A stretch of DNA of 24,121 nt from JAFGFG01 sp964442905. GTDB lineage: Archaea; Aenigmatarchaeota; Aenigmatarchaeia; QMZP01; JAFGSV01. Below the pieces are notes generated by a model. That model saw only the letters and a program-made list of their open reading frames with translations. It had not been told where the DNA came from and ran no database searches. The position numbers were made by a program, and so were the translations under genes. The stretch spans positions 1 to 24,121 of the forward strand of contig CAYUBD010000013.1 of the NCBI GenBank assembly GCA_964442905.1, given 5' to 3'. Within the stretch, counting starts at the first letter, position 1, and each line of letters begins with the position of its first letter. Below are positions 14,220 to 21,471 of the stretch, one piece after another.

Positions 14220-15464
14220 TTATGCCCCTTTCAGCTCTTCCTCTATCCTCATCAGCTGGTTGTATTTTGATAACCGCTCCGACCTGCATGGCGCGCCTGT
14301 CTTTATCAGACCTGTCCCCAGTCCCACCACAAGGTCAGCTATGAAGCTGTCGCATGTCTCACCTGATCTATGAGAAACCATTACCCTCCATTTGTTGTCC
14401 ATGGCCAATTTTGCCGCATTGATCGCTTCCGATACAGTTCCTATCTGGTTGACCTTAAGCAGAAGCCCGTTGCAGGCGGACATCTTGACGGCCTTCTCCA
14501 CTTTCTTGATATTGGTCACAAGCAGGTCGTCGCCCACGATTATAACTTTGCTTCCTATCTTCTCGGTGAGTGCCGTGAATCCATGCCAGTCCTCCTCATC
14601 GAACGGGTCTTCAAGCAGGATTATGGGATACTTTTCAGTGAGTTCTCTGTAGAACTCGACAAGTTCTTCTGTCGTGAACTTCTTTCCGTCCAGATGGTAT
14701 GAACCGTCCCTGTAGAATCCCGATGCCGCCGAATCCAGAGCCAGCATTATCTTCCCGTGATATCCGGCTTCATCTATTGCCGTCATGATGAGGTCCAGCG
14801 CCTCGGTGGTACTGTCAATCGGCGGGGCGAATCCCCCCTCGTCACCAACGTTTATGGCATCCATCCCGTGCTTCTTCTTGATGATACCCTTGAGCGTGTG
14901 ATAGGTCTCAGCCCCCATTCGCAGTGACTCCGCAAATGTATCACCGAATGGCTGTATCATGAACTCCTGAATGTCTAACTTGTTGCCTGCATGCGCACCT
15001 CCGTTTATGACGTTCATTGAAGGCACCGGAAGTGACGGTTTTTTGTTTCCGCTGAGCGATGCTATGTACCTGAAGAGCGGCACGCCTTTTCCCATGGCAG
15101 CAGCCTTGCATGCGCCCATACTGATGCCAAGCAGCGCGTTGGCGCCGAACTGGGACTTATTCTCGGTCCCGTCCAGTTCTATCAGATGCTCGTCTATTTT
15201 ACCCTGAAGAGTGACATCCATGCCTTCAATGTTTTTTGCAAGGATTCCATTCACGTGTCCGACTGCCTTGAGAACACCTTTTCCTCCATAGCGGTTACCA
15301 CCGTCCCTGAGCTCTACAGCCTCGTGCTTCCCTGTGCTTGCGCCGCTGGGGACCGCTGCCCTTGACAGACCGAATCCTGTATAAACATCGACCTCAACCG
15401 TGGGATTGCCCCTTGAATCCAGAATCTCCCTGGCGTTTATCTTCTTTATCTTAAATTTCTCCAT
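14220..15464 (-). CDS. eno: Enolase
   Basis: Dehydrates 2-phosphoglycerate to phosphoenolpyruvate. The 414-aa protein has the complete enolase pattern: AREILDSRGNPTVEVDV at the N-terminus, SGASTGKHEA, INGGAHAGN, GDEGGFAPP, LALDSAASGFY, LLEDPFDEEDW, the signature LLLKVNQIGTVSEA with the base Lys, SHRSGET, and KTGAPCRSER near the end. It is first in the operon with gpmI. The start has a good ribosome site GGTGAT three bases before the ATG. A long A/T-rich TATA-like run lies at about 15483-15499. Nothing is missing or unusual in the protein. Confidence 0.97.
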   Translation of the reverse strand: MEKFKIKKINAREILDSRGNPTVEVDVYTGFGLSRAAVPSGASTGKHEAVELRDGGNRYGGKGVLKAVGHVNGILAKNIEGMDVTLQGKIDEHLIELDGTENKSQFGANALLGISMGACKAAAMGKGVPLFRYIASLSGNKKPSLPVPSMNVINGGAHAGNKLDIQEFMIQPFGDTFAESLRMGAETYHTLKGIIKKKHGMDAINVGDEGGFAPPIDSTTEALDLIMTAIDEAGYHGKIMLALDSAASGFYRDGSYHLDGKKFTTEELVEFYRELTEKYPIILLEDPFDEEDWHGFTALTEKIGSKVIIVGDDLLVTNIKKVEKAVKMSACNGLLLKVNQIGTVSEAINAAKLAMDNKWRVMVSHRSGETCDSFIADLVVGLGTGLIKTGAPCRSERLSKYNQLMRIEEELKGA

Positions 15465-15482
15465 AAAATCACCACTGTCCTC

Positions 15483-15499
15483 AAATAATATATATATTT
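15483..15499 (-). promoter_or_regulatory. TATA-like run upstream of enolase
   Basis: A 17-bp run of only A and T lies 19-35 bp before the enolase ATG. The remainder of the 110-bp gap back to Alba is A/T-rich and shows no gene. Confidence 0.4.
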
Positions 15500-15574
15500 G
15501 GCGGGTCTTAGTTAAATTTCCAGCCGTGTCTCAGGATAAATAAAATAAAGAAATGGAAATGTTTTTTGCTACGC

Positions 15575-16087
15575 TTATTTTTTCAGGCGTATATCTATAG
15601 TGGAAACTTTTATCTTGTTTTTATTGTCATCTATTATTTCATCCGTTCCTATGACGATTTCTGTGCTGAGTCCCTGAATGAACCTGTTCCTGACAACCTC
15701 TGCGACATCCACTGCCCTGCTTATGCTTCTTCCTCTTGACTTTATGTGTATGTCATCTATGCCATCAGAGAATTGTGTCACCGCCGCAAGTACATAGCTC
15801 ATGGTCGGCTTTTTTCCGACCAGAACGACGTTGTCGGCAAGTCTTTCCCTTTTCTGAGGGGCATCCTGTTTCTTTGGTTCCTCTTTCTCCACAGGTGCCT
15901 TTTCTTCAGCTATGACCTCTTTCTCTGGTTCAGTTGCTTCGGGTTTTTCCTCTTCCTCAGGTTTTTGTTCTTCTTCTGTTTTCTGCTCTTCGGCAGTGTC
16001 CGGTTGTTCTTCAGGCTGTTCTGCAGGCTTCTCTTCTGCTGGTTTTTCGTCAAGCACCTCATTCAATGCTTTCTGTTCTTCTGACAT
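15575..16087 (-). CDS. albA: Alba chromatin/RNA-binding protein with a long acidic N-terminal tail
   Basis: The C-terminal 87 residues (about 84-170) are a full Alba domain: NVVLVGKKPTMSYVLAAV with the DNA-contacting Lys pair K92/K93, then IKSRGRSISRAVDVAEVVRNRF, and a final VSTIDIRLKK strand. Alba dimers coat DNA and RNA in archaea, and the equivalent Lys is acetylated in Sulfolobus. Preceding it is an ~83-residue tail made almost wholly of Glu, Lys, Pro, Ala and Gln, predicted disordered and strongly acidic; standard Albas (90-100 aa) lack it. The tail is in frame with the domain and the start has a strong GGAGGTG site, so it is real. It ends 110 bp before enolase. Confidence 0.93.
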   Translation of the reverse strand: MSEEQKALNEVLDEKPAEEKPAEQPEEQPDTAEEQKTEEEQKPEEEEKPEATEPEKEVIAEEKAPVEKEEPKKQDAPQKRERLADNVVLVGKKPTMSYVLAAVTQFSDGIDDIHIKSRGRSISRAVDVAEVVRNRFIQGLSTEIVIGTDEIIDDNKNKIKVSTIDIRLKK

Positions 16088-16201
16088 TACTCACACCTCC
16101 GTATTAATGTTTTACTGTGCCGCCGTCTCGTCGGCAGCAATGTTAGTATCTTTGTATGGCTGTTTTTTAAAGGTTTTCAGGATTATCACATCGTGTTTGT
16201 T

Positions 16202-17062
16202 TCACTCGGTATCAATTTCCACGACATTCGCTTCATATTCTAAGAAAACCAGGCGGATCGGCTCGAAGACAGCATCAGTCCCGTTCCATATAAGGAACTT
16301 TTTCTTTGTTATTGTTTCGACCTTCACCTTGCATCCCCCGCTGCTTTCGACAACCTCCGATGTTGTGACGCAGCAGAAGCTCTCATTTTTGACCTCTATC
16401 TCATTCTCTTTGCAGCCGGGTAGTTTCGGTATCAGTTCATAATGATAACTTTTCGCGTCATTGAAAAGTGCAAAATAAGGAACCCGGATAGCCAGCTCGA
16501 TATCTGAGTCTTTGGATATTGTTATTTTGTCGCCTTCCTCAGTCTCATGTAACACTGACAGTAAATTGTCACCGGATATGCTAAGGCTTAGGCTCTGGTT
16601 GTCTATGTTTGATATGATGGGCTTGTCATATCCCGGGATGGTGACCCAAATCAGGGCATTTATTGACCCATCATCTGTATACTGCATGAAATTATTGTTC
16701 GTTTTCTCTATGATTGATTCCAGCATATCAACTCTATCGGGGGAAACGTCACCGTTCCTGTACCAGAGCGTGTAGAACACGTTTTCATGTTTCGTTGCCC
16801 GGGACGGGTCAATGGATTCAAGACCACCCAGCTTTCCATTCTCGTATGCGGCCTGCTGGAGGGAGTATCTGGCAGCAGTGTCCAGATAGTTCTTTGCGAG
16901 GTCCGCTGTGTCTCTCAGCAGGAAAACCATGTTGTTTATCCTTTTCTCTGCGGAATTGTCATAGGTGCCAGAGAAGTGAGGTATTATGTAAATTAATGAC
17001 GTGATGTAGATTATGATAAGGCCGAATGTAAGAAATATTCCTGTGAGACCTTTCCTTCTCAT
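16202..17062 (-). CDS. Membrane-anchored surface protein, class III-like leader (286 aa)
   Basis: Not a family I recognise. It begins MRRKG then LTGIFLTFGLIIIYITSLIYII: basic residues plus Gly before a ~20-residue hydrophobic helix, the layout of a prepilin peptidase substrate. The other ~250 residues are polar and should be outside. They include a helical stretch (about 38-75, AEKRINNMVFLLRDTADLAKNY) and a later beta-rich region with four Cys (PGC, FCC, GGC) and several sequons. It is the last of four overlapping genes (its ATG overlaps the upstream M15 gene stop as ATGA) and precedes Alba by 114 bp. A minor pseudopilin-like subunit is the best guess. Confidence 0.8.
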   Translation of the reverse strand: MRRKGLTGIFLTFGLIIIYITSLIYIIPHFSGTYDNSAEKRINNMVFLLRDTADLAKNYLDTAARYSLQQAAYENGKLGGLESIDPSRATKHENVFYTLWYRNGDVSPDRVDMLESIIEKTNNNFMQYTDDGSINALIWVTIPGYDKPIISNIDNQSLSLSISGDNLLSVLHETEEGDKITISKDSDIELAIRVPYFALFNDAKSYHYELIPKLPGCKENEIEVKNESFCCVTTSEVVESSGGCKVKVETITKKKFLIWNGTDAVFEPIRLVFLEYEANVVEIDTE

Positions 17063-18042
17063 GACATTTCATCTCCATACTTTTGTTCAGCGGAATTCTT
17101 GATTACATCCTCGAATGAACGCTCATCCGGATTTACCCATTCAAAATGCATGGTGTCCTTTACAGTGATGAAGTCGCCTCCCCAGCGGAAGTTGTTGTCC
17201 CTGAAAGCGTCTATGACGCACTGGGGTATGTCTGTTATGGGTTCGTTCTCTCCATTGCACTGTTCATCTTTAGGGCAGTTCGGATTGGCCAGTGGATTTA
17301 TATCGATAGCAAGGCCGTAGGCGTGCATGCTCATCCTGGTCGGGTCGTTCTCATTGTATCTGCAGTTGTATGTACCGCCGTATTTAGCCCCGTCATCCGG
17401 CCTCCAGAAGTCGTAATTCCTGCCTTCCTCGCACTTCTTTATGTCTTCAACGACCGCAAGGAAGTCATCTTTGGCTATACTGTGTACATTCACATCCAGT
17501 CCCATGAAATCTATTTCTGTGAGATGGTTCCGGATATACTCTGCATTACCTTCTCTCTTACAACTGCCGTACTTGTTGTTTCTTCCGGAATCCATCATAC
17601 CCCCTTCAGTCACCAGTGCGCGAAGCACAATGCCCATGTGGGTCTTCTTCCCCCCGGGAATCGGCATGTCAACATAAAGTGTATCGCCGGTTTTTTCCTC
17701 ACCGTAAGTCACGGATTCCCCTGTTTTCTTGTAAAGAATTATTCTGCTGTCAAAACCTCTGGCATTTAAGTCCATTTTGGTGTCATCGTTGTGACATTCA
17801 CCTGAACCGCCTGACATGCACGAAAAGATATCAAGGTATGAATAATCCCGGGTTTTAACGCTGAGTAAAGGGAGTATGCCTGACGTGTCGTCTGTTACAG
17901 TAATGAACACATTTGCTTCCCTGTTAACTTTGGATAATTTCTGAAACTCCGGGTATGCATGTATAAGAGCTACATGAGCTATCATTATTATTCCTATCAC
18001 AATCATGCCGAAAATTTCCAGTCCGCCCTTTCTCTTCATCAT
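17059..18042 (-). CDS. Membrane-anchored M15-family (VanY/CwlK-like) peptidase
   Basis: 327 aa. MMKRKG precedes GLEIFGMIVIGIIMIAHVALI, again a class III-like leader and membrane helix. Residues about 40-190 are an unrecognised exterior region. The C-terminal part (about 190-315) matches the M15 zinc metallopeptidases: SMHAYGLAIDIN gives H240 and D247, a GFxWGGDW-like RWGGDF follows, and MHFEW gives the third ligand H299. M15 enzymes cleave peptide stems of bacterial peptidoglycan (D-Ala-D-Ala or L-Ala-D-Glu bonds). Eight Cys suggest disulfides. It overlaps both neighbours by ATGA. Activity on a wall polymer is family knowledge; the target in an archaeon is open. Confidence 0.85.
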   Translation of the reverse strand: MMKRKGGLEIFGMIVIGIIMIAHVALIHAYPEFQKLSKVNREANVFITVTDDTSGILPLLSVKTRDYSYLDIFSCMSGGSGECHNDDTKMDLNARGFDSRIILYKKTGESVTYGEEKTGDTLYVDMPIPGGKKTHMGIVLRALVTEGGMMDSGRNNKYGSCKREGNAEYIRNHLTEIDFMGLDVNVHSIAKDDFLAVVEDIKKCEEGRNYDFWRPDDGAKYGGTYNCRYNENDPTRMSMHAYGLAIDINPLANPNCPKDEQCNGENEPITDIPQCVIDAFRDNNFRWGGDFITVKDTMHFEWVNPDERSFEDVIKNSAEQKYGDEMS

Positions 18043-18866
18043 ATGTACTCCAAACTGACAACCATGTCAGAACCGGGTGAAATTCCCGTTTGTATTTCAA
18101 GGGGGATCATATAATCCCCGATGACTCTTACGCACAGTTCTTTCTTTTTTCCAGGACAATCATCCTGAGATCCAAGCCTGGCTCCCCCGGAAACGCTGCT
18201 GGCCGACATGGAACCTGCTGCGGTAATCATGACCAGTGAATTGTCTTTTGCACCGTTAATTACTGCCATAACTTCGTCACTCACATCCCCCGGGCCCATA
18301 TTGACCGGAGCAAGTGACCCCAAATCACCGCAGCCAATCCTCATGTAGCCGCTGTCTTCATTTTTTGTTTCACCCGGTGAGCATATGTATTCATTGTAAA
18401 TGTCCAGGACTGTCCCTTCTCCTGATTTGTATATACTGAGAATATAGCTCTGGCCATGCTCCATAACAATGTACTCCCCAGAGGTTATGTGAAGCGATTC
18501 TTTTTCCATTACCGAAAAAGTACTGTAACTGTTTTTTTCCTTCTTCGTGTTGAATTCCCAGTTCTCGCCGCTAATCATATCCTCCAGAAACATGTAATTT
18601 TTCGCAACTCCTATTGAAGACAGGTCACCGCCTGCAATGGCAAGAATGCTTTCATATGTCAATACGTTACCGCCGGCATTGCTTATCAGAAGGTATCTTG
18701 CTATGTTGGCGAACGTTACGGTCCTTGTTTCCTTTCCTATCTGGACGGCCTTAGACTCTACGGATATGAAAGGCGCGACCACGAGAAATATTATGATGAT
18801 TGATATGAGCGTGAATGTCAGAGTTTCATAGAAAAGCTGCTGGGCAGCGTCATATTCACCCGCCAT
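18039..18866 (-). CDS. Single-helix membrane-anchored surface protein (275 aa)
   Basis: Unrecognised. The start at 18866 (MAGEYDAAQQLFYETLTF) overlaps the previous stop as TGATG; a longer frame to 18917 lies inside that gene and is rejected. A short polar N-terminus precedes one strong helix (about residues 13-33, TLISIIIIFLVVAPFI). A long exterior part follows, likely beta-rich, with Ser/Gly-rich segments and four Cys (ICSP, GCG, DDC, LCV). The N-terminal helix plus E-containing stretch resembles TadE/TadG-type minor subunits in layout only. It is translationally coupled on both sides, so it is made together with the 144-aa protein and the M15 peptidase. Confidence 0.78.
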   Translation of the reverse strand: MAGEYDAAQQLFYETLTFTLISIIIIFLVVAPFISVESKAVQIGKETRTVTFANIARYLLISNAGGNVLTYESILAIAGGDLSSIGVAKNYMFLEDMISGENWEFNTKKEKNSYSTFSVMEKESLHITSGEYIVMEHGQSYILSIYKSGEGTVLDIYNEYICSPGETKNEDSGYMRIGCGDLGSLAPVNMGPGDVSDEVMAVINGAKDNSLVMITAAGSMSASSVSGGARLGSQDDCPGKKKELCVRVIGDYMIPLEIQTGISPGSDMVVSLEYI

Positions 18867-19300
18867 CAGCAAACACCTACCCTGGCATATCTTGAGTTTT
18901 TGCTCTTTTTGATGCATACCTCGTCCGGGCTTGGAATCATCATTTCACCTTCGAAATCTTCCGGGTATGACTCTATGATGCTCGCGTCCTTTACCGTCCT
19001 GTCTGCCAGCTTATAGCTGACCAGTACGTACCACCCATCACTGTCTATCTCATATCCGTCTTTTTTGCCCTCGGTCTCGAAAGTAACGCGCAGGCTTCTT
19101 ATCAGGCCCTTCTGGAAAGACATCATCACATTCCCGGATTCCACTGAGGACAACGTATCAATATACAGCGCTATCGAGTCGTCAGCTGTCAGGAAGTTTT
19201 TACTCATGAAGGGGTTGAGCACGAACATTGTGTATGTGAGATAAAAGACAAAGATTATCATGGCAAAGGCCATTCCCACTGTCAACCTGTTCGCTAGCAT
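18866..19300 (-). CDS. Small membrane-anchored protein (144 aa)
   Basis: Unrecognised. MLANRLTVG leads into a hydrophobic segment (about residues 9-30, MAFAMIIFVFYLTYTMFVL), then a ~110-residue exterior domain containing a probable sheet (LIRSLRVTFETEG, GWYVLVSYKL). It ends in a basic patch and a C-terminal Cys (RYARVGVC), with one other Cys at VCIKK; these two could form a disulfide. Size and layout fit a minor pseudopilin. It is first of four genes joined by 1-4 bp overlaps and follows the 203-aa gene by 19 bp. Confidence 0.78.
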   Translation of the reverse strand: MLANRLTVGMAFAMIIFVFYLTYTMFVLNPFMSKNFLTADDSIALYIDTLSSVESGNVMMSFQKGLIRSLRVTFETEGKKDGYEIDSDGWYVLVSYKLADRTVKDASIIESYPEDFEGEMMIPSPDEVCIKKSKNSRYARVGVC

Positions 19301-19319
19301 TAAAACACATCAAATTTAT

Positions 19320-19931
19320 TTACACATCTGGAACTGATTCGCCGGATTCTGTCCGAATCGAAATCGAGCATGAATTTTCCCCGTGGTGGAGAATGGATAT
19401 CTCATGTGAAGCCTTATCCTTGCCGTCCTGCACGCATACCCATTTGTCACCTTTCTGCTCACACTCGTTTATTCCTATCACATCAAGCAGTTCGCAGTCG
19501 AGATTGGCGACTTCCACTTTTCCATTGAACATCCAGTGTATATTGCTATGGGCTATTGATTGTATTGTTTTCATGAAAAGCTCTTTGTTGTCCGGTATTG
19601 CGATTATGAATGCCTGAGGGTCTTTTCCTGAACGGCATTTCGCCGCGCATTTTTTTTTCAATATGTCATCGTTCTGAAGATTGCAAAGCAGTTCGCATTC
19701 GGAACGGCTTGACGTTATGACATACCTGTCAAGGCATTCGTCAAATGTGAGTTCTGGAACCTTTTCCACGGGCTTTATCAATGGCTGAAGCCCAATCATC
19801 ACGGCCTGCCAGCATGGATTCGAGACCACAAGGGAAAGCCTCCAGTACAGAAAAACGAGAGCAGCAACGAAAAGTATAAGTGCGAATGCCGCAAGCACGG
19901 GCCTTGTCATCAGTTCTGAGCCTTTCTTCAT
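19320..19931 (-). CDS. Cysteine-rich membrane-anchored protein (203 aa)
   Basis: Unrecognised. MKKGSELMTRP precedes a hydrophobic helix (about residues 12-32, AAFALILFVAALVFLYW), then an exterior domain of about 165 residues with ten cysteines. These include SECELLCN, KKCAAKC, LDCELL and INECEQ. The CxxxC spacing recurs, which suggests several disulfides rather than zinc binding, since no His or paired CxxC knuckles are present. Helical segments alternate with short strands. It lies 35 bp after the 39-aa peptide gene and before the four overlapping genes. Confidence 0.78.
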   Translation of the reverse strand: MKKGSELMTRPVLAAFALILFVAALVFLYWRLSLVVSNPCWQAVMIGLQPLIKPVEKVPELTFDECLDRYVITSSRSECELLCNLQNDDILKKKCAAKCRSGKDPQAFIIAIPDNKELFMKTIQSIAHSNIHWMFNGKVEVANLDCELLDVIGINECEQKGDKWVCVQDGKDKASHEISILHHGENSCSISIRTESGESVPDV

Positions 19932-19966
19932 AACTAATTATTCTCTGGGAGCCTTATATTTCCCCT

Positions 19967-20086
19967 TTATTTCCCTATGAAGTACTGAACGAGCAGGATT
20001 GAGAGTGCGATGAAAAATAAGAGAAACCCCCAGTGTATGAGTGTTGAACCCATTTCTTCGAAACCGCCGCCTTTCATTTTGGCCAT
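19967..20086 (-). CDS. 39-aa single-helix membrane peptide
   Basis: A short open frame on the minus strand from ATG 20086 to TAA 19967. It begins MAKMKGGGFEEMGSTLIHW, continues GFLLFFIALSILLVQYFI and ends GK. That is one amphipathic or polar head, one clear transmembrane helix (about residues 19-37) and almost no tail. It fills the gap between the lysozyme-like gene and the 203-aa gene, runs in the same direction, and has its own TATA-like CTTAAAATAG (20105-20114) at the right distance for a leaderless message. Small peptides of this kind often sit inside membrane complexes; the role here is unknown. Confidence 0.7.
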   Translation of the reverse strand: MAKMKGGGFEEMGSTLIHWGFLLFFIALSILLVQYFIGK

Positions 20087-20104
20087 ATTATATTATACAC
20101 TTCA

Positions 20105-20114
20105 CTATTTTAAG
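20105..20114 (-). promoter_or_regulatory. TATA-like box for the 39-aa peptide gene
   Basis: CTTAAAATAG on the minus strand is centred about 24 bp before the ATG at 20086, and no ribosome binding site is seen. It also overlaps the region just after the lysozyme-like gene stop. Confidence 0.35.
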
Positions 20115-20118
20115 TTGG

Positions 20119-20829
20119 TCATGCCACCGGTTCGACGTTCTCTTCAACTTCATAGCTCCTGACATCTTCCGTGTACTTGGATACGCTGTACTTTCCTGAA
20201 ACCCAGTCCTCGCAGTACTTCTGCTCCTTGTCGTTCCAGCAGTAGCAGTGGGAACTTATACCCGAACCCGGTGCACATCCCATCTCGGCTATGGTATCCT
20301 GAGGCGGGTCTCCGTTGATGTATTTTTCACTGACATACATGAAGAACGCTTCAATCCCCTTCTCAGGAGTTTCGAAACTTGACCAGATTGCATCTGTTCC
20401 TTCACATTTACCATTAGTCAGCCCCGTGAATTCAGCGGCCGCATACTTCAGGCAGAAGAAATTATTGCAGTCCTGGCTTATACCCTGGCACGTATCCTTT
20501 GCGAGGCTTGTCTCTTTCCTTGCGACTCCTACCGCAAAGGCGGGGTCAACGTCGTATTTAATCCCCATCTCATAGAATAATTCCCCTTTGTTCTCCAGCT
20601 TGTCTCCGGCATTATCCTGAAGGTAGCTGACCAGCTGCTTCTCGGTCACCTTATGCTCAAGCGAGGAATATGAAACCGGTGTGTCGCCATCGACTTGGCC
20701 GTTCTGCCCGAATCCAGTGTCCTCTATCTTGTCAAGGGCATAGAATGACGCCACAACAGCAATAGTGATCATGAGTATGAAAAGCATCCATGACTCAGAA
20801 AGCGGCATATCCCCCTTCATTCCTCTCAT
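20119..20829 (-). CDS. Membrane-anchored lysozyme-like (GH73/glucosaminidase-type) protein
   Basis: 236 aa. MRGMKGDMPLSES precedes a helix (about 14-31, WMLFILMITIAVVASFY), so the protein is anchored by its N-terminus with the rest outside. Residues about 80-175 look like a GH73/lysozyme-type domain: FYEMGIKYDVDPAFAVGVARKETSLAK contains the expected catalytic Glu (E106), followed by CNNFFCLKY (the NNxFG-like motif) and a later ETPEKGIEAFFMYVSEKYING segment matching the family's final helices. GH73 enzymes cut the sugar backbone of bacterial peptidoglycan. Eight Cys (C114, C121, C126, C142, C185, C195, C197, C206) suggest disulfides. Alternative starts at M4 or M8 are possible. Confidence 0.8.
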   Translation of the reverse strand: MRGMKGDMPLSESWMLFILMITIAVVASFYALDKIEDTGFGQNGQVDGDTPVSYSSLEHKVTEKQLVSYLQDNAGDKLENKGELFYEMGIKYDVDPAFAVGVARKETSLAKDTCQGISQDCNNFFCLKYAAAEFTGLTNGKCEGTDAIWSSFETPEKGIEAFFMYVSEKYINGDPPQDTIAEMGCAPGSGISSHCYCWNDKEQKYCEDWVSGKYSVSKYTEDVRSYEVEENVEPVA

Positions 20830-20877
20830 AAGAAGGTTATAATAAAGCTCAAATAAAAATCAGCGTCGCTCGAATGT

Positions 20878-21234
20878 TTAACTTCTTATTCCTAGGCACT
20901 GGCAGTCTGTCGGAGTGGTACCCTCTTTCAGACCCTGCGCCATCCTCATTATTTCTTTGCAGTCTACCTCTTTTTCGCTTTCTTGATTGTCTGGGTCCTG
21001 AATTGGTATGTAAATTCCTGACCAAGGAATCGTCGGTTTATCTGGATTCAGCTGGCACGCCGTGGCGCACTTCTGCTGGCACAGGCTGCTCTGAAGCATC
21101 GATGATGACCACGGATTGAGAACTCCCATGACCTGGGCCATCTGTGCCCCGAACACGGTCATTATCACAAGGGCCGTCACAAGAAGAACTATGGCCACCA
21201 CAACTATGGTGAGCGTCATTGACATTCCTTTCAT
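20878..21234 (-). CDS. Pilin-like small membrane protein, cysteine-rich (118 aa)
   Basis: Unrecognised. MKG is followed at once by MSMTLTIVVVAIVLLVTALVIMTVFG, a very short basic leader with Gly before a long hydrophobic helix, as in archaeal pilins. The ~85-residue exterior part has six Cys: CQQKCATAC, then DCKEI and DCQC near the end, probably three disulfides. Pro-rich IPWSGIYIPI lies between. Small size and leader make it a candidate main subunit of the structure encoded in this block. It has an A/T-rich TATATTTTTAAG-like promoter region about 30-38 bp upstream. Confidence 0.78.
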   Translation of the reverse strand: MKGMSMTLTIVVVAIVLLVTALVIMTVFGAQMAQVMGVLNPWSSSMLQSSLCQQKCATACQLNPDKPTIPWSGIYIPIQDPDNQESEKEVDCKEIMRMAQGLKEGTTPTDCQCLGIRS

Positions 21235-21286
21235 GTTAATAATTATGTCTTAAGCCACTTAAAAATATATGGTGTTTTCTTCGGTG

Positions 21287-21439
21287 CTACTTTATCATCA
21301 GGTATTCCTTCATGGGCTCGAGCGAATCGCTCATCCAGCTGGTTCCCTCTTCTCCCCACCCAATCATGATTGTGGCGTAAAGCAGGGCAGCTACAAGCAG
21401 TATTATCAGAATTATGGCTGTCCTTAATGTGAATTCCAT
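21287..21439 (-). CDS. 50-aa single-helix membrane peptide
   Basis: Open frame on the minus strand from ATG 21439 to TAG 21287. It begins MEFTLRTAIILIILLVAALL, continues YATIMIGWGEEGTSW and ends EYLMIK. One transmembrane helix (about residues 6-27) is followed by a short acidic/Trp-containing exterior tail. It lies 32 bp after the very large gene and 52 bp before the pilin-like gene, all in the same direction. Coding is supported by the clean helix and by the otherwise unexplained 237-bp gap. No known family. Confidence 0.7.
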   Translation of the reverse strand: MEFTLRTAIILIILLVAALLYATIMIGWGEEGTSWMSDSLEPMKEYLMIK

Positions 21440-21471
21440 AAATAGTTATTGCACGCAGACTTTTTTAGGTT

